Below are positions 1 to 5,876 of a DNA stretch of 11,996 nt, piece by piece (the stretch's first letter is position 1; every line of letters begins with the position of its first letter). Position numbers and translations under genes: made by a program. The DNA lies in NCBI GenBank assembly GCA_038238115.1, contig JBBRYB010000077.1, forward strand, positions 1 through 11,996, in the 5' to 3' direction. The notes below the pieces were generated by a model. It ran no database searches. It had not been told where the DNA came from and saw only the letters and a list, made by a program, of their open reading frames with translations. The stretch is from JBBRYB01 sp038238115 (GTDB lineage: Bacteria > Actinomycetota > Actinomycetes > Propionibacteriales > Nocardioidaceae).

Positions 1-1
1 C

Positions 2-388
2 CGTGTGTTGCTGGCCGGCGTGCACGCCTGGGACGACCAGGACAGTCACACCCACGAGTCGTGGGGGCTGCGCCTGATCCCGCCGGCGGGCGGGGAGTCG
101 TTCGTGGGCGATGTGCTGGCGTGGGTTCGCGGCACCGGGGCGCGTCATGTGGCGATCCACTTCGATCTCGACGTGATCAACAGCGACGAGCACGCCTTCG
201 GGATGGCCTGGGAGAAGGACGGCATATCCAAGGCGACCGCGCTCGGGACCATCGCGGCGGTCGCGGAGGAATTCGATCTCGTCGGGCTCACCGTGGCCGA
301 GTTCGTGCCGCGGGAGGCGATCGCACTGCGGTCGCTGCTGCGAACTCTTCCCCTAGTAGCGTCCGGGACTCCGGCGGGGCGGGGTTGA
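2..388 (+). CDS. Arginase-family hydrolase, C-terminal part (gene enters from left edge)
   Basis: The frame is open from the first bases of the window, so the 5' part of the gene lies outside and only about 128 C-terminal residues are visible. The segment HFDLDVINSD matches the arginase/agmatinase/formiminoglutamase signature in which the DxD aspartates bind the two manganese ions, and the later VGLTVAEFVPR fits the conserved strand near the family's C-terminus. These enzymes hydrolyse guanidino-type C-N bonds in the cytoplasm; which substrate applies cannot be told from this piece. The stop is followed after 3 nt by the GTG of a ribokinase-like gene, so the two were probably co-transcribed. 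The visible part shows no damage. Family assignment is fairly safe, specificity unknown. Confidence 0.8.
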   Translation, partial: RVLLAGVHAWDDQDSHTHESWGLRLIPPAGGESFVGDVLAWVRGTGARHVAIHFDLDVINSDEHAFGMAWEKDGISKATALGTIAAVAEEFDLVGLTVAEFVPREAIALRSLLRTLPLVASGTPAGRG

Positions 389-391
389 GCC

Positions 392-764
392 GTGCCGGCT
401 GGTGTCGGTCCGGTCGTCGCCGTCCTCGGGAGCATCAACCTCGACTTCACAGTCGAGGTGGACGAGCTGCCGCGCCCGGGACAAGCGGTGCTGGGTGGGC
501 AGAGCGTCCGTGGCCCCGGGGGCAAGGGGCCAATCAGGCGGACGCCGCCGCGCAGCTCATCGGCCGATGCCGCATGCTGGGCGCCGTCGGGAACGACCGG
601 ACGGTAACTGGCTGCTGGCCGAGTTGGACGGCTTCGGGGTCGATATCAGCACGGTCCACCGTGGCGAGGCGCACGGGTCGGGCATTGACTCGATCGATGA
701 CCGAGATGTCGAAGGAATTGCGGGTTCCCTTGGCTTCCCCAAACACAGTCAACCGTATGAGTGA
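392..764 (+). pseudogene. Ribokinase-like PfkB-family carbohydrate kinase, frameshifted and truncated
   Basis: The start GTG lies 3 nt after the arginase-like stop. The N-terminus (VLGSINLDFTVEVDELPRPG, then GPGGKG) is a clear ribokinase/PfkB sugar-kinase start. After GPGGKG the match jumps to another frame (GANQADAAAQLIGR, MLGAVGNDR), as if one base were missing near 529. It jumps again near 600 to a third frame (GNWLLAELDGFGVDIS, GEAHGSG). Beyond about residue 100 homology fades; the ATP-binding half and the catalytic Asp region are absent. The product would be inactive. No further gene is visible on the plus strand up to the IS6 element; 765-973 shows nothing I recognise. Each lesion is a single-base loss, so sequencing error should be excluded, but the missing C-terminal two thirds argues for a true pseudogene. 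Confidence 0.75.
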
Positions 765-973
765 CCGTATCCACCGCCACGTGTCAGCGCGACGAACTGT
801 GAAGCGAACGCTGGGTCATAACCAGGACGAGTGGGGCGCGAGTCACAACGACGGCGTGGCGGCGCCGGTCGTGTTGGCGTTACCAACGAGAGGCAGCGCT
901 GACGGTCGTGCCTCTCGCGGCTCCAGGAGCACGCATTTGACGTCCCGGCGTAGCGTCGCCACTGGCGGTTGCT

Positions 974-1130
974 TCAGGTGAGAGCGTCAGGGTAGGTCAA
1001 GTCGGTCGCGCCGGAGCCCACATCCGCACCCCAGGTCAAGGTGGTTGGATTCAGCTTCGTGCAGATCACGGGCACCCAGGCCCGGGCGTCGGGATATCCC
1101 CAGTCGGTGCTACGGGGCAGGCCGATGAAC
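974..1130 (-). pseudogene. 3' fragment of an unrecognised gene, cut by IS6
   Basis: On the minus strand a frame with strong G/C third-position bias runs from the IS6 left end to a TGA at 974-976, giving about 51 C-terminal residues (including STDWGYPDARAWVPVIC and TWGADVGSG). The codon pattern looks like real coding sequence, but I do not recognise the family. The upstream part is lost at the IS6 boundary at 1130. It does not continue in frame into the minus-strand fragment on the other side of the element (1919-1996): direct joining is out of phase, and no target duplication links the flanks. It is therefore either the remains of a different gene or what is left after an IS-mediated deletion. 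Confidence 0.4.
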
Positions 1131-1154
1131 GGCTCTGTTGCGTTGAGCGATCGG
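1131..1154 (+). repeat. Left terminal inverted repeat of the IS6 element
   Basis: This 24-bp repeat pairs with the reverse complement of 1895-1918; only position 16 differs (A here, G at the right end). It defines the left edge of the element and the cut in the minus-strand fragment at 974-1130. Confidence 0.88.
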
Positions 1155-1174
1155 ACTGGCATGGGACTGGTGTT

Positions 1175-1863
1175 GTGACGTCCTCTTCGGCCTCCGCGTT
1201 CGCTGGTTTCCGGTTTCCCCGGGAGGTGATCTCGGTCGCTGTGCGCTGGTACCTGCGTACGGCCTGTCCTACCGTGACGTCGAGGAGCTGCTCGCCGAGC
1301 GAGGAGTAGACGTCGACCACGTCACGATCTACCGGTGGGTCCAACGCTTCACCCCGGAGTTCGTCGAAGCGGCACGGACATGCCGTCACGTGCCTGGTGA
1401 CCGCTGGTTCGTCGACGAGACGTACGTCAAGATCAACGGTCGGTGGACGTACCTGTACCGGGCGGTCGACCAGTATGGGCAGGTCGTCGACGTGTGGCTG
1501 TCCGCCCGGCGCGATCTGACCGCTGCACGGGCGTTCTTCACTTGGGCACTCGCCCTCGGGGCTATGCCGGTCGAGGTGACGGCCCGGGCGCCGGCCTACC
1601 GCAGATCCTTGACGAGCTCATCCCGACCCGCCCTGCATGGCACCGAGCAGTACTCGAACAACCGGGTAGAGGCAGACCATGGTCGGCTCAAAGCAAGGCT
1701 CCGACCGATGCGTGGACTGAAGACCTTCCGATCAGCGCGGATCCTTGCCACGGGCCATGCCTTCGTGCAGAACCTCAGACGCGGCCACTACGACATCGCC
1801 ACCGACGCACCGGCACACCACCGGCTACTGGCGGCGTTCAATGAGCTGGCCCTCGCCATCTGA
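1175..1863 (+). pseudogene. IS6-family DDE transposase, inactivated
   Basis: The likely start is GTG 1175, giving the N-terminus MTSSSASAFAGFRFP, then REVISVAVRWYLR. One base is missing between 1257 and 1258, so the remainder (GLSYRDVEELLAERGVDVDH, TIYRWVQRF, WFVDETYVK) is in another frame. The first catalytic Asp (WFVDE) and the catalytic Glu (NNRVEADHGRLK) are present. The second Asp, expected in a VTTDRAPAY motif, is lost: the sequence reads VTARAPAY, one codon short. Immediately after, about ten residues are scrambled by a minus-one shift near 1600 that is repaired near 1625-1635; the expected PQILDELIP is readable in the neighbouring frame. The C-terminus (ARILATGHAFVQNLRRGHYD) is intact. 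With these lesions the element should not move on its own. Confidence 0.87.
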
Positions 1864-1894
1864 CTCCCCGCCGGCCATCGTTCAACCATGTCAC

Positions 1895-1918
1895 CCGATC
1901 GCCCAACGCAACAGAGCC
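1895..1918 (-). repeat. Right terminal inverted repeat of the IS6 element
   Basis: This is the inverted copy of 1131-1154 with one mismatch in 24. It ends the element 55 nt after the transposase stop codon and directly truncates the minus-strand frame that starts at 1996. Confidence 0.88.
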
Positions 1919-1996
1919 CCTGAGGGTTTGTGCGCAGGTCGATGACGACCCGAATCGGGCGATCGCGTGCTCAATGATCTCGTCGTCGGACGGCAC
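1919..1996 (-). pseudogene. 5' fragment of an unrecognised gene, cut off by IS6
   Basis: A GTG at 1996 (minus strand) has a strong ribosome binding site, GGAGGA at 2006-2001, which overlaps the stop codon of the upstream HEAT-repeat gene; it was clearly the next gene of that operon. Only 26 codons (MPSDDEIIEHAIARFG...) remain before the IS6 right end at 1918, after which the frame runs into IS sequence. No family can be named from so short a piece. If the fragment at 974-1130 was once its 3' end, some sequence has since been lost, because the two are not in phase. Confidence 0.5.
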
Positions 1997-2006
1997 GGCG
2001 TCCTCC

Positions 2007-2462
2007 TCAGCTCTCGCGGTGGTGGACGTCCCCGGCGGATGCGCGCAGCGCATCGATCGGGTCCTCCCGGCTGATGCGGTCAAGTGCCGCCTGCACGCGC
2101 GGGTGCGTGGCCACCGGCCCCGCGGCGCGGATGGCCAGCTTGCGCACCGACGCGTCGTCGTCCTCAAGGAGGTCGGGAACGAGTCGCTCGGCCTCCGCGG
2201 CTGAGACCGAGCCAGCGGCGGAGGCTGCGGCGACACGGACGACGTCGTGCGGGGAGCGTGATGCCAGCTGGAGCACCGCGACCCGGTCGGGGCCCTCGAT
2301 TAGGCCGGCCAGGGAGGTGGCCTTAGCGGCGATGTCGGGTCGCACGCCGGTGATCAGCTCGGGTAGCAGGGGAAGCGCGTCGCGCCCGAAGTACTGCACG
2401 AGGCGCGCGTAGTTCACCTCGTCCGGCTCGAGCGCGGCGACGAGCTCTTCTCGTGTGACCAC
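2007..2462 (-). CDS. HEAT-repeat protein, 151 residues
   Basis: This is a small, probably cytoplasmic helical-repeat protein. Paired helices of HEAT/ARM type are visible, for example DIAAKATSLAGLI, DVVRVAAASAAGSV, and ASVRKLAIRAAGPV followed by PRVQAALDRI. Such scaffolds bind other proteins and have no catalytic residues. There is no signal peptide or membrane segment. The GTG start lies 9 nt after the stop of the metalloprotease gene, with a GGGGG stretch in between as a likely ribosome binding site. Its own stop overlaps the ribosome binding site of the next, truncated gene. The tight spacing makes it the operon partner of the metalloprotease, so it may bind that protein; this is inference. 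The fold is likely, the role unknown. Confidence 0.7.
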   Translation of the reverse strand: MVTREELVAALEPDEVNYARLVQYFGRDALPLLPELITGVRPDIAAKATSLAGLIEGPDRVAVLQLASRSPHDVVRVAAASAAGSVSAAEAERLVPDLLEDDDASVRKLAIRAAGPVATHPRVQAALDRISREDPIDALRASAGDVHHRES

Positions 2463-2471
2463 GGCAGCCCC

Positions 2472-4364
2472 CTACAGGTTGTGGGTGAGTCGGTCGTGCC
2501 GCATCCGGCCAGCCTCGGTGGCGACGATGTCGGCGGGTGGGTGCTGGACGTTCCAGGTGCCGCGGCCGGTCATCAACCGGTCGAGCAGCGCAGGCGGTGC
2601 GGCCGGGTCCGGCGGCGCCGGGTCGTCTACGTGGGGAAGACCGAGCACATGACCGGTCTCGTGCGCCAGGGTCCACGGCGAGGCGACCTGAGTGATGACT
2701 GCGCCTGGCTGGCCGGCGGGGTGCGTCGCGCAGCCGTTGAGCGCGTTGGGGGTCGTAGCCTGCACGAAGTAGGCGACCATGTCGTTAGGTCCGGCGAAGT
2801 TCCGATTTCCGAACAACTGGGTCTGCTCGGTCGTGGTCGTGCCGCTGCAGGAGCCCACATCCACGGCATTGAGCGTGGGGAGGTTGAGGTTCTCCGTGCT
2901 CACGACCTGGACGAGGATTCCCTGCATCCCGTACACCTGCCGCATCGACGAGATCATCGTCGACAGCGGCGTTGACGTCGGCGCAGTGAGGATCTTCACG
3001 TGCAGGCGCATCAGCTGCGGGCCGAAGCCGACGTCGTTGTCGGCGGTGTTGAGGAGCCAGCCGCCTGCGAACCGGGTGCCGCTCGGGGCGAGCATCAGAC
3101 CCTGCATCGACCCGTTGAACTGCAGCACGCCGATGCCCCACGGGCTGGTCACCACGATCTCGTCACGCCCGTCGCCGTCCACGTCGGCGACTACGTCGAA
3201 GTAGTTGTCGGCGGTGTTGAGCAGCCAGCCGCCGAACCGGGTGCCGTTCGGCGCGAGCCACGGGTTCTGCCAGGTGCCGCCGGCAGCGTCGAGGACTCCG
3301 ATGCCCCACGGGCTCACCGCCAGCAGCTCCGGGCGCCCGTCACCGTCGAGGTCGCCCACCGGGGCGAATCGGTTGTCCAGCGTGTTGAGCAGCCACTCGC
3401 CGATCCGGGTGCCGTTGGCCACCATCGCCCGCGATGTCAGCGCGCCCTTCGACATCGTGAGGATCCCCATGCCCCAGGGGCTCGTCACCAGAAGGTCGTC
3501 GCGGCCCTCGCCGAGGTAGTCGGCGGCCGGCCAGAAGAAGTTGTCGTCGGGGTTGAGCAGCCAGTCGCCGATCCGGGATCCGGTCAACGCCCGCGCGATC
3601 GTCGTGAACGTGGTGCCACTCAGCTTTAGCACGGCGATGCCCGACGGTCCGATCACGAGGAACTCGTCGCGCCCGTCGCCGTCGAGGTCGCCCACCGGGC
3701 CGAACCTGTCGACGGTGGTGTCGAGCACCCACCCGCCCAGGTTAGTCCCATTCGGCTGCAGCGCGAGGCAGGCGAACGTGCTGCCCTTCTGCTCGAGGAC
3801 TCCAATGCCCCACGGGCTGATCGCCAGCCACTCGTCGGCGCCGTCGCCATCGAAGTCGCCGACCGGACCGAGTCGGTTGTCGGCCGTGTTGAGCAGCCAG
3901 CCGTCGAAGCGCGACCCATTGGGTTGCAGCGCCGGGCACCCGAAAGTGTCGCCCGTCTTCTCGAGGATGCCGATGCCCCACGGGCTCGACACCAGGATCT
4001 CTGCGCGTCCATCACCGTCGAAGTCGCCGGTCTCGCGAAAGATGTTGTCACCGGAGTTCAGCAGCCATCCGCCGAACCTTGTGCCGTTGGGTTTGAGTGC
4101 GGGACTTGTCAGTGTGTTGCTCGCATAGGCGAGGACACCGATGCCCCAGGGGCTGGCAAGCGGGATCAGCGCTCGACGCGTCCCGTCGAAGTCGAAGCGG
4201 CGTGCGACCACAGCGGCCTCCGTCGATGGGGAACGCGTACCGAACAGCCGGGTCGGCGCCTCTGCGGTGGCGACCGGGCCACTGATACCCCTAGGATCTT
4301 GCTCCCGTCCTACTCGAAGGAGCAATGGCCCGATCGGGCTATTTTCGGCACCACCCGCAATCAC
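2472..4364 (-). CDS. Zinc metalloprotease with seven FG-GAP-like repeats, 630 residues
   Basis: Residues about 57-448 are seven repeats of exactly 56 residues, each with a SPWGIG block (S71, 127, 183, G239 variant, 295, 351, 407), a GGWLLNTADN-like block and usually a DxDGDGxxE calcium-loop motif, as in FG-GAP/VCBS repeats. Residues about 450-630 form a zincin domain: HETGHVLGLPH (568-578) supplies three His zinc ligands and the catalytic Glu569, and RLMTGRGT (M598) fits the Met-turn. It should be a calcium-stabilised endopeptidase, the repeats probably binding a target. Oddly, no signal peptide is visible from GTG 4364. That start overlaps the stop of an upstream fragment (GTGA), so it could be genuine, or an exported N-terminus was lost in rearrangement near the IS110 remnant. 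The HEAT gene follows after 9 nt. Protease class is secure; substrate and start are not. Confidence 0.82.
   Translation of the reverse strand: MIAGGAENSPIGPLLLRVGREQDPRGISGPVATAEAPTRLFGTRSPSTEAAVVARRFDFDGTRRALIPLASPWGIGVLAYASNTLTSPALKPNGTRFGGWLLNSGDNIFRETGDFDGDGRAEILVSSPWGIGILEKTGDTFGCPALQPNGSRFDGWLLNTADNRLGPVGDFDGDGADEWLAISPWGIGVLEQKGSTFACLALQPNGTNLGGWVLDTTVDRFGPVGDLDGDGRDEFLVIGPSGIAVLKLSGTTFTTIARALTGSRIGDWLLNPDDNFFWPAADYLGEGRDDLLVTSPWGMGILTMSKGALTSRAMVANGTRIGEWLLNTLDNRFAPVGDLDGDGRPELLAVSPWGIGVLDAAGGTWQNPWLAPNGTRFGGWLLNTADNYFDVVADVDGDGRDEIVVTSPWGIGVLQFNGSMQGLMLAPSGTRFAGGWLLNTADNDVGFGPQLMRLHVKILTAPTSTPLSTMISSMRQVYGMQGILVQVVSTENLNLPTLNAVDVGSCSGTTTTEQTQLFGNRNFAGPNDMVAYFVQATTPNALNGCATHPAGQPGAVITQVASPWTLAHETGHVLGLPHVDDPAPPDPAAPPALLDRLMTGRGTWNVQHPPADIVATEAGRMRHDRLTHNL
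3021..4196 (-). repeat. Seven in-gene tandem repeats with a 168-bp period
   Basis: The FG-GAP-like part of the metalloprotease gene is built of seven units spaced exactly 168 bp, seen as a recurring block encoding SPWGIG. On the plus strand the block shows as GATGCCCCACGGGCT or a close variant. Units differ by scattered substitutions, but no unit has gained or lost a codon between SPWGIG blocks. The fourth (GPSGIA) and fifth (lacking the DGDG loop) are the most diverged. The array is protein-coding and not a CRISPR. Confidence 0.8.
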
Positions 4365-4495
4365 GGGGGGTGCTGTTCGAGGGGCAGCGGCACAGGTGCC
4401 ATCTCATCGTCGACCGACGTGCTCGGGCACTTGGGCGAGTCGATGTACCGGGGCAGAACGTCCGGCTCGTTGGCCAGCCGGCGCAGGTGCGGGTC
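4361..4495 (-). pseudogene. 3' fragment of an unrecognised gene upstream of the metalloprotease
   Basis: A minus-strand frame with good coding bias gives about 44 C-terminal residues (DPHLRRLANEPDVLPRYIDS, then PKCPSTSVDDEMAPVP). Its TGA overlaps the GTG start of the metalloprotease gene (GTGA), the usual sign of translational coupling inside an operon. Its 5' part is missing: the sequence upstream belongs to the IS110 transposase remnant, whose frame ends at a TGA at 4494. I do not recognise the protein. It is probably the tail of the former first gene of the metalloprotease/HEAT operon. Confidence 0.4.
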
Positions 4496-4964
4496 AAGCG
4501 GTGGTGCGGCTCACCCGCAGCAGCCGCAGGGACTCCACGGCACCGTCCTTGCTTTTGGGGACGCTCAACCTGCGGCCGTGCAGTGCGGCCCGGGGAGCGC
4601 TGATCGCGTCGAGGTCGTCGTCCTTGCCTCTGCGTCGCCGCTCCGACCGGTCGGGTCGGTCAACCTCGAGGACCTCGACATCAGCGTCGGCCAGGTGCCG
4701 GGTCAGTCCGGCGCCGTAGCTGCCGGTTCCTTCGACACCGGCCTTCGCGACGTCGCCGAAGGTCCGCATCCAGCGGACCATCGCCCGATATCCGGCCCGA
4801 GTGGTGGAGAAGCTGGCGGTGCCGAGCACCCGCTCGGTCGTGTTGATCACCGCCGCCACATGAAGGTCCTTGTGAGTGTCCACCCCGCCGACGACAATCC
4901 GGCTGGCTCCGGCCGGCCCGGTCAAGGTCACACGATCGGTAGTGGATGGGTGCATGCTCGTCAT
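4494..4964 (-). pseudogene. IS110-family transposase, N-terminal fragment
   Basis: From ATG 4964 the frame encodes GGVDTHKDLHVAAV, TTRAGYRAMVRWM, AGVEGTGSYGAGLTRHLADA and GKDDDLDAISA, the N-terminal DEDD (RuvC-like) catalytic domain of IS110-family transposases. It stops after about 156 residues (LRLLRVSRTTA), where full proteins run to about 350-400; the C-terminal domain with the catalytic serine is gone. The transposase begins within about 20 nt of the point where LanC-like coding sequence ends, so the usual IS110 upstream non-coding end is missing too. The remnant therefore lacks both element ends and marks a recombination junction between the LanC fragment on one side and the metalloprotease operon on the other. 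It cannot transpose. Confidence 0.85.
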
Positions 4965-5278
4965 TTCGTTCGGGCCCAGTCGAAGCCGGCAGCGCCTTGC
5001 CACAGCCCGCGGGTCGTTGCCCCGACATGCAGCCGGGCGCTGGCCAACTGGGGCATGGCGTCGCAGGAGTGCAAGTCGCTGGCCAACCCGGACCGTTCCA
5101 GCTCGTTCAGGAGCAGGGCAGCGCCGATCGCGCCCGTCGCCAGGTCGAACGCATCACCGGCCACTACATCCATAGCAAGGTCCAACGCCGCCGCTGCCAC
5201 AACCGGACTTACGAGATCAGCTTGAACGCCGGTAAGCAGGGGTCGCCACGACGTGTCGCGCCCCTGGGGAAAGACCAC
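4961..5278 (-). pseudogene. LanC-like lanthionine cyclase, N-terminal fragment
   Basis: GTG 5278 has a good ribosome binding site (GAGGAG at 5288-5283). The 105 residues contain FDLATGAIGAALLLNEL and RGLWQGAAGFDWA, which fit the first glycine-rich helix hairpins of the LanC alpha/alpha toroid. LanC proteins run about 400 residues and add cysteine thiols to dehydroamino acids using a C-terminal zinc site; that whole part is missing. Coding similarity stops where the IS110 transposase frame begins (around 4964-4976). The gene points away from the intact RiPP operon and shares its upstream region, so it may be what remains of a second or older lanthipeptide locus. The LanC call rests on the pattern of these two motifs and is moderate. 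Confidence 0.6.
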
Positions 5279-5289
5279 CCTTGTCTCCT

Positions 5290-5367
5290 CTACATCAGTC
5301 GATCAGGCGCGAGCAGCCTGTCCCACACCGATCCTTCAAGCCCTGCTGAAGAACCTTGACAGCCCAT
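5290..5367 (-). CDS. Possible 25-residue peptide upstream of the LanC fragment
   Basis: An ATG at 5367 opens a 25-codon minus-strand frame (MGCQGSSAGLEG, ending LAPDRLM) whose TAG lies 11 nt before the LanC-fragment start and just upstream of its ribosome binding site. An in-frame stop sits five codons before the ATG, so it is not the tail of a longer visible gene. It has one Cys and three Ser. No ribosome binding site of its own is clear, and its 5' end lies inside the spacer of the plus-strand promoter. It could be a short leader peptide or chance; support is positional only. Confidence 0.2.
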   Translation of the reverse strand: MGCQGSSAGLEGSVWDRLLAPDRLM

Positions 5368-5386
5368 AGTGGATCTGCTCTGCTAA
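5356..5386 (+). promoter_or_regulatory. Candidate sigma-70-type promoter of the RiPP operon
   Basis: TTGACA at 5356-5361 is a perfect -35 hexamer; TGCTAA at 5381-5386 (19-nt spacing) or CTGCTA at 5380-5385 (18 nt) is a plausible -10. Transcription would begin near 5392-5394, about 20 nt before the TTG at 5412. This is the only clear promoter-like pair I see in the gap before the first plus-strand gene. Spacing is slightly long and the -10 is weak, so activity is inferred. Confidence 0.45.
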
Positions 5387-5394
5387 GAGCAGAT
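5373..5394. promoter_or_regulatory. Perfect 9-bp palindrome over the -10 region; candidate operator
   Basis: ATCTGCTCT (5373-5381) and AGAGCAGAT (5386-5394) are perfect inverted repeats separated by GCTA. The palindrome covers the candidate -10 and start point of the RiPP operon promoter and lies in the shared upstream region of the divergent LanC fragment. That is where a dimeric repressor would block transcription. A short RNA hairpin at the extreme 5' end of the transcript is the alternative. No regulator gene is visible in the window. Confidence 0.45.
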
Positions 5395-5411
5395 GGGTAC
5401 CTCCCAGCTCC

Positions 5412-5864
5412 TTGGGGTCTAACGCCAAGGTGTCAGGACTTTCCACTCCTCAACTAGACAGGATCGAGCGGAGGCTCGCCGTGGCTTACGTGTTCAAGGA
5501 TCTGATCGTCACGCTTACTCCTCAGGGAGGGCTGGGGCCGCTGGAGGCGGCTGACGGCGGCGGCACAGCCGGCGGCGGGTGCACGACGTCGTGTCCTGGC
5601 ATGGATGACTTCGAGTGCGGTGACAGTGGAGAGATCATCGAGTTTGGCCCATACGCCGCGATCGACCCCGAGTTCCAGATGGAGCTCCGGCAGCTCATCG
5701 TCTACGGTTTGGCCGCGAACACTGCACCCGTGGCCGAGCCCGTCCGTCTGGAGGTTCTGGGCAGCCAGATGCGACCCACCACTCTCGAAGAGGTAGAGGG
5801 GCTCGAAGAGCGTCTCTCGAGCGCTCTCGCTGAACTGGCGGCGTACAAACAGACGCTGACCTAG
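5412..5864 (+). CDS. Candidate RiPP precursor-like protein, 150 residues
   Basis: This is the first gene of the RiPP operon. I do not recognise a family. From TTG 5412 the layout is: an N-terminal helix-like part (TPQLDRIERRLAVAYVFKD), a short hydrophobic strand (DLIVTLTP, 30-37), a Gly-rich stretch (ADGGGTAGGG, 47-56), then CTTSCPGMDDFECGDS (57-72) with three Cys (57, 61, 69), two Thr and two Ser, and finally about 78 residues with a Leu/Glu/Ala-rich helix at the end. The strand could be the leader segment held by the RRE of the synthetase; the Gly-rich spacer and Cys/Thr/Ser block look like a cleavage region and core. The long part after the putative core is unusual for a lanthipeptide precursor. 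TTG 5412 or GTG 5430 could be the start; neither has a good ribosome binding site. A hairpin (CCTTGG at 5410-5415 with CCAAGG at 5425-5430) overlaps both. Alternatively it is an accessory protein. Confidence 0.55.
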   Translation: MGSNAKVSGLSTPQLDRIERRLAVAYVFKDLIVTLTPQGGLGPLEAADGGGTAGGGCTTSCPGMDDFECGDSGEIIEFGPYAAIDPEFQMELRQLIVYGLAANTAPVAEPVRLEVLGSQMRPTTLEEVEGLEERLSSALAELAAYKQTLT

Positions 5865-5876
5865 GGATCCCACGCC

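Larger units (their letters stand above)
1131..1918 (+). mobile_element. IS6-family insertion sequence, complete but decayed
   Basis: The 788-bp element is bounded by 24-bp terminal inverted repeats with one mismatch, beginning GGCTCTGTTGCGTTG at both ends. That matches the IS6/IS26 terminal pattern (GGCNCTGTTGC) and the usual IS6 length of about 0.8 kb. It holds one plus-strand transposase gene that fills most of its length. The 8-bp flanks (CGATGAAC on the left, CCTGAGGG on the right) do not match, so the 8-bp target duplication expected of a simple IS6 insertion is absent. This suggests cointegrate resolution, recombination with another copy, or an adjacent deletion. Minus-strand gene fragments abut both ends. 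Confidence 0.88.

Noticed and set aside
61..981. Plus-strand frame of 306 codons
   Set aside because: Arg/Gly-rich shadow of the arginase-like gene at its start; only a short inner part (GANQADAAAQLIG) is meaningful, as the displaced piece of the ribokinase pseudogene.
3021..4196. Regular repeats as a possible CRISPR or satellite array
   Set aside because: Units are 168 bp, in frame and encode diverged protein repeats; there is no short identical repeat with unique spacers.
3000..5225. Several long plus-strand frames opposite the metalloprotease and IS110 fragment
   Set aside because: They repeat with the 168-bp period because they are antisense to the FG-GAP array, and the Arg/Pro-rich translations match no fold.
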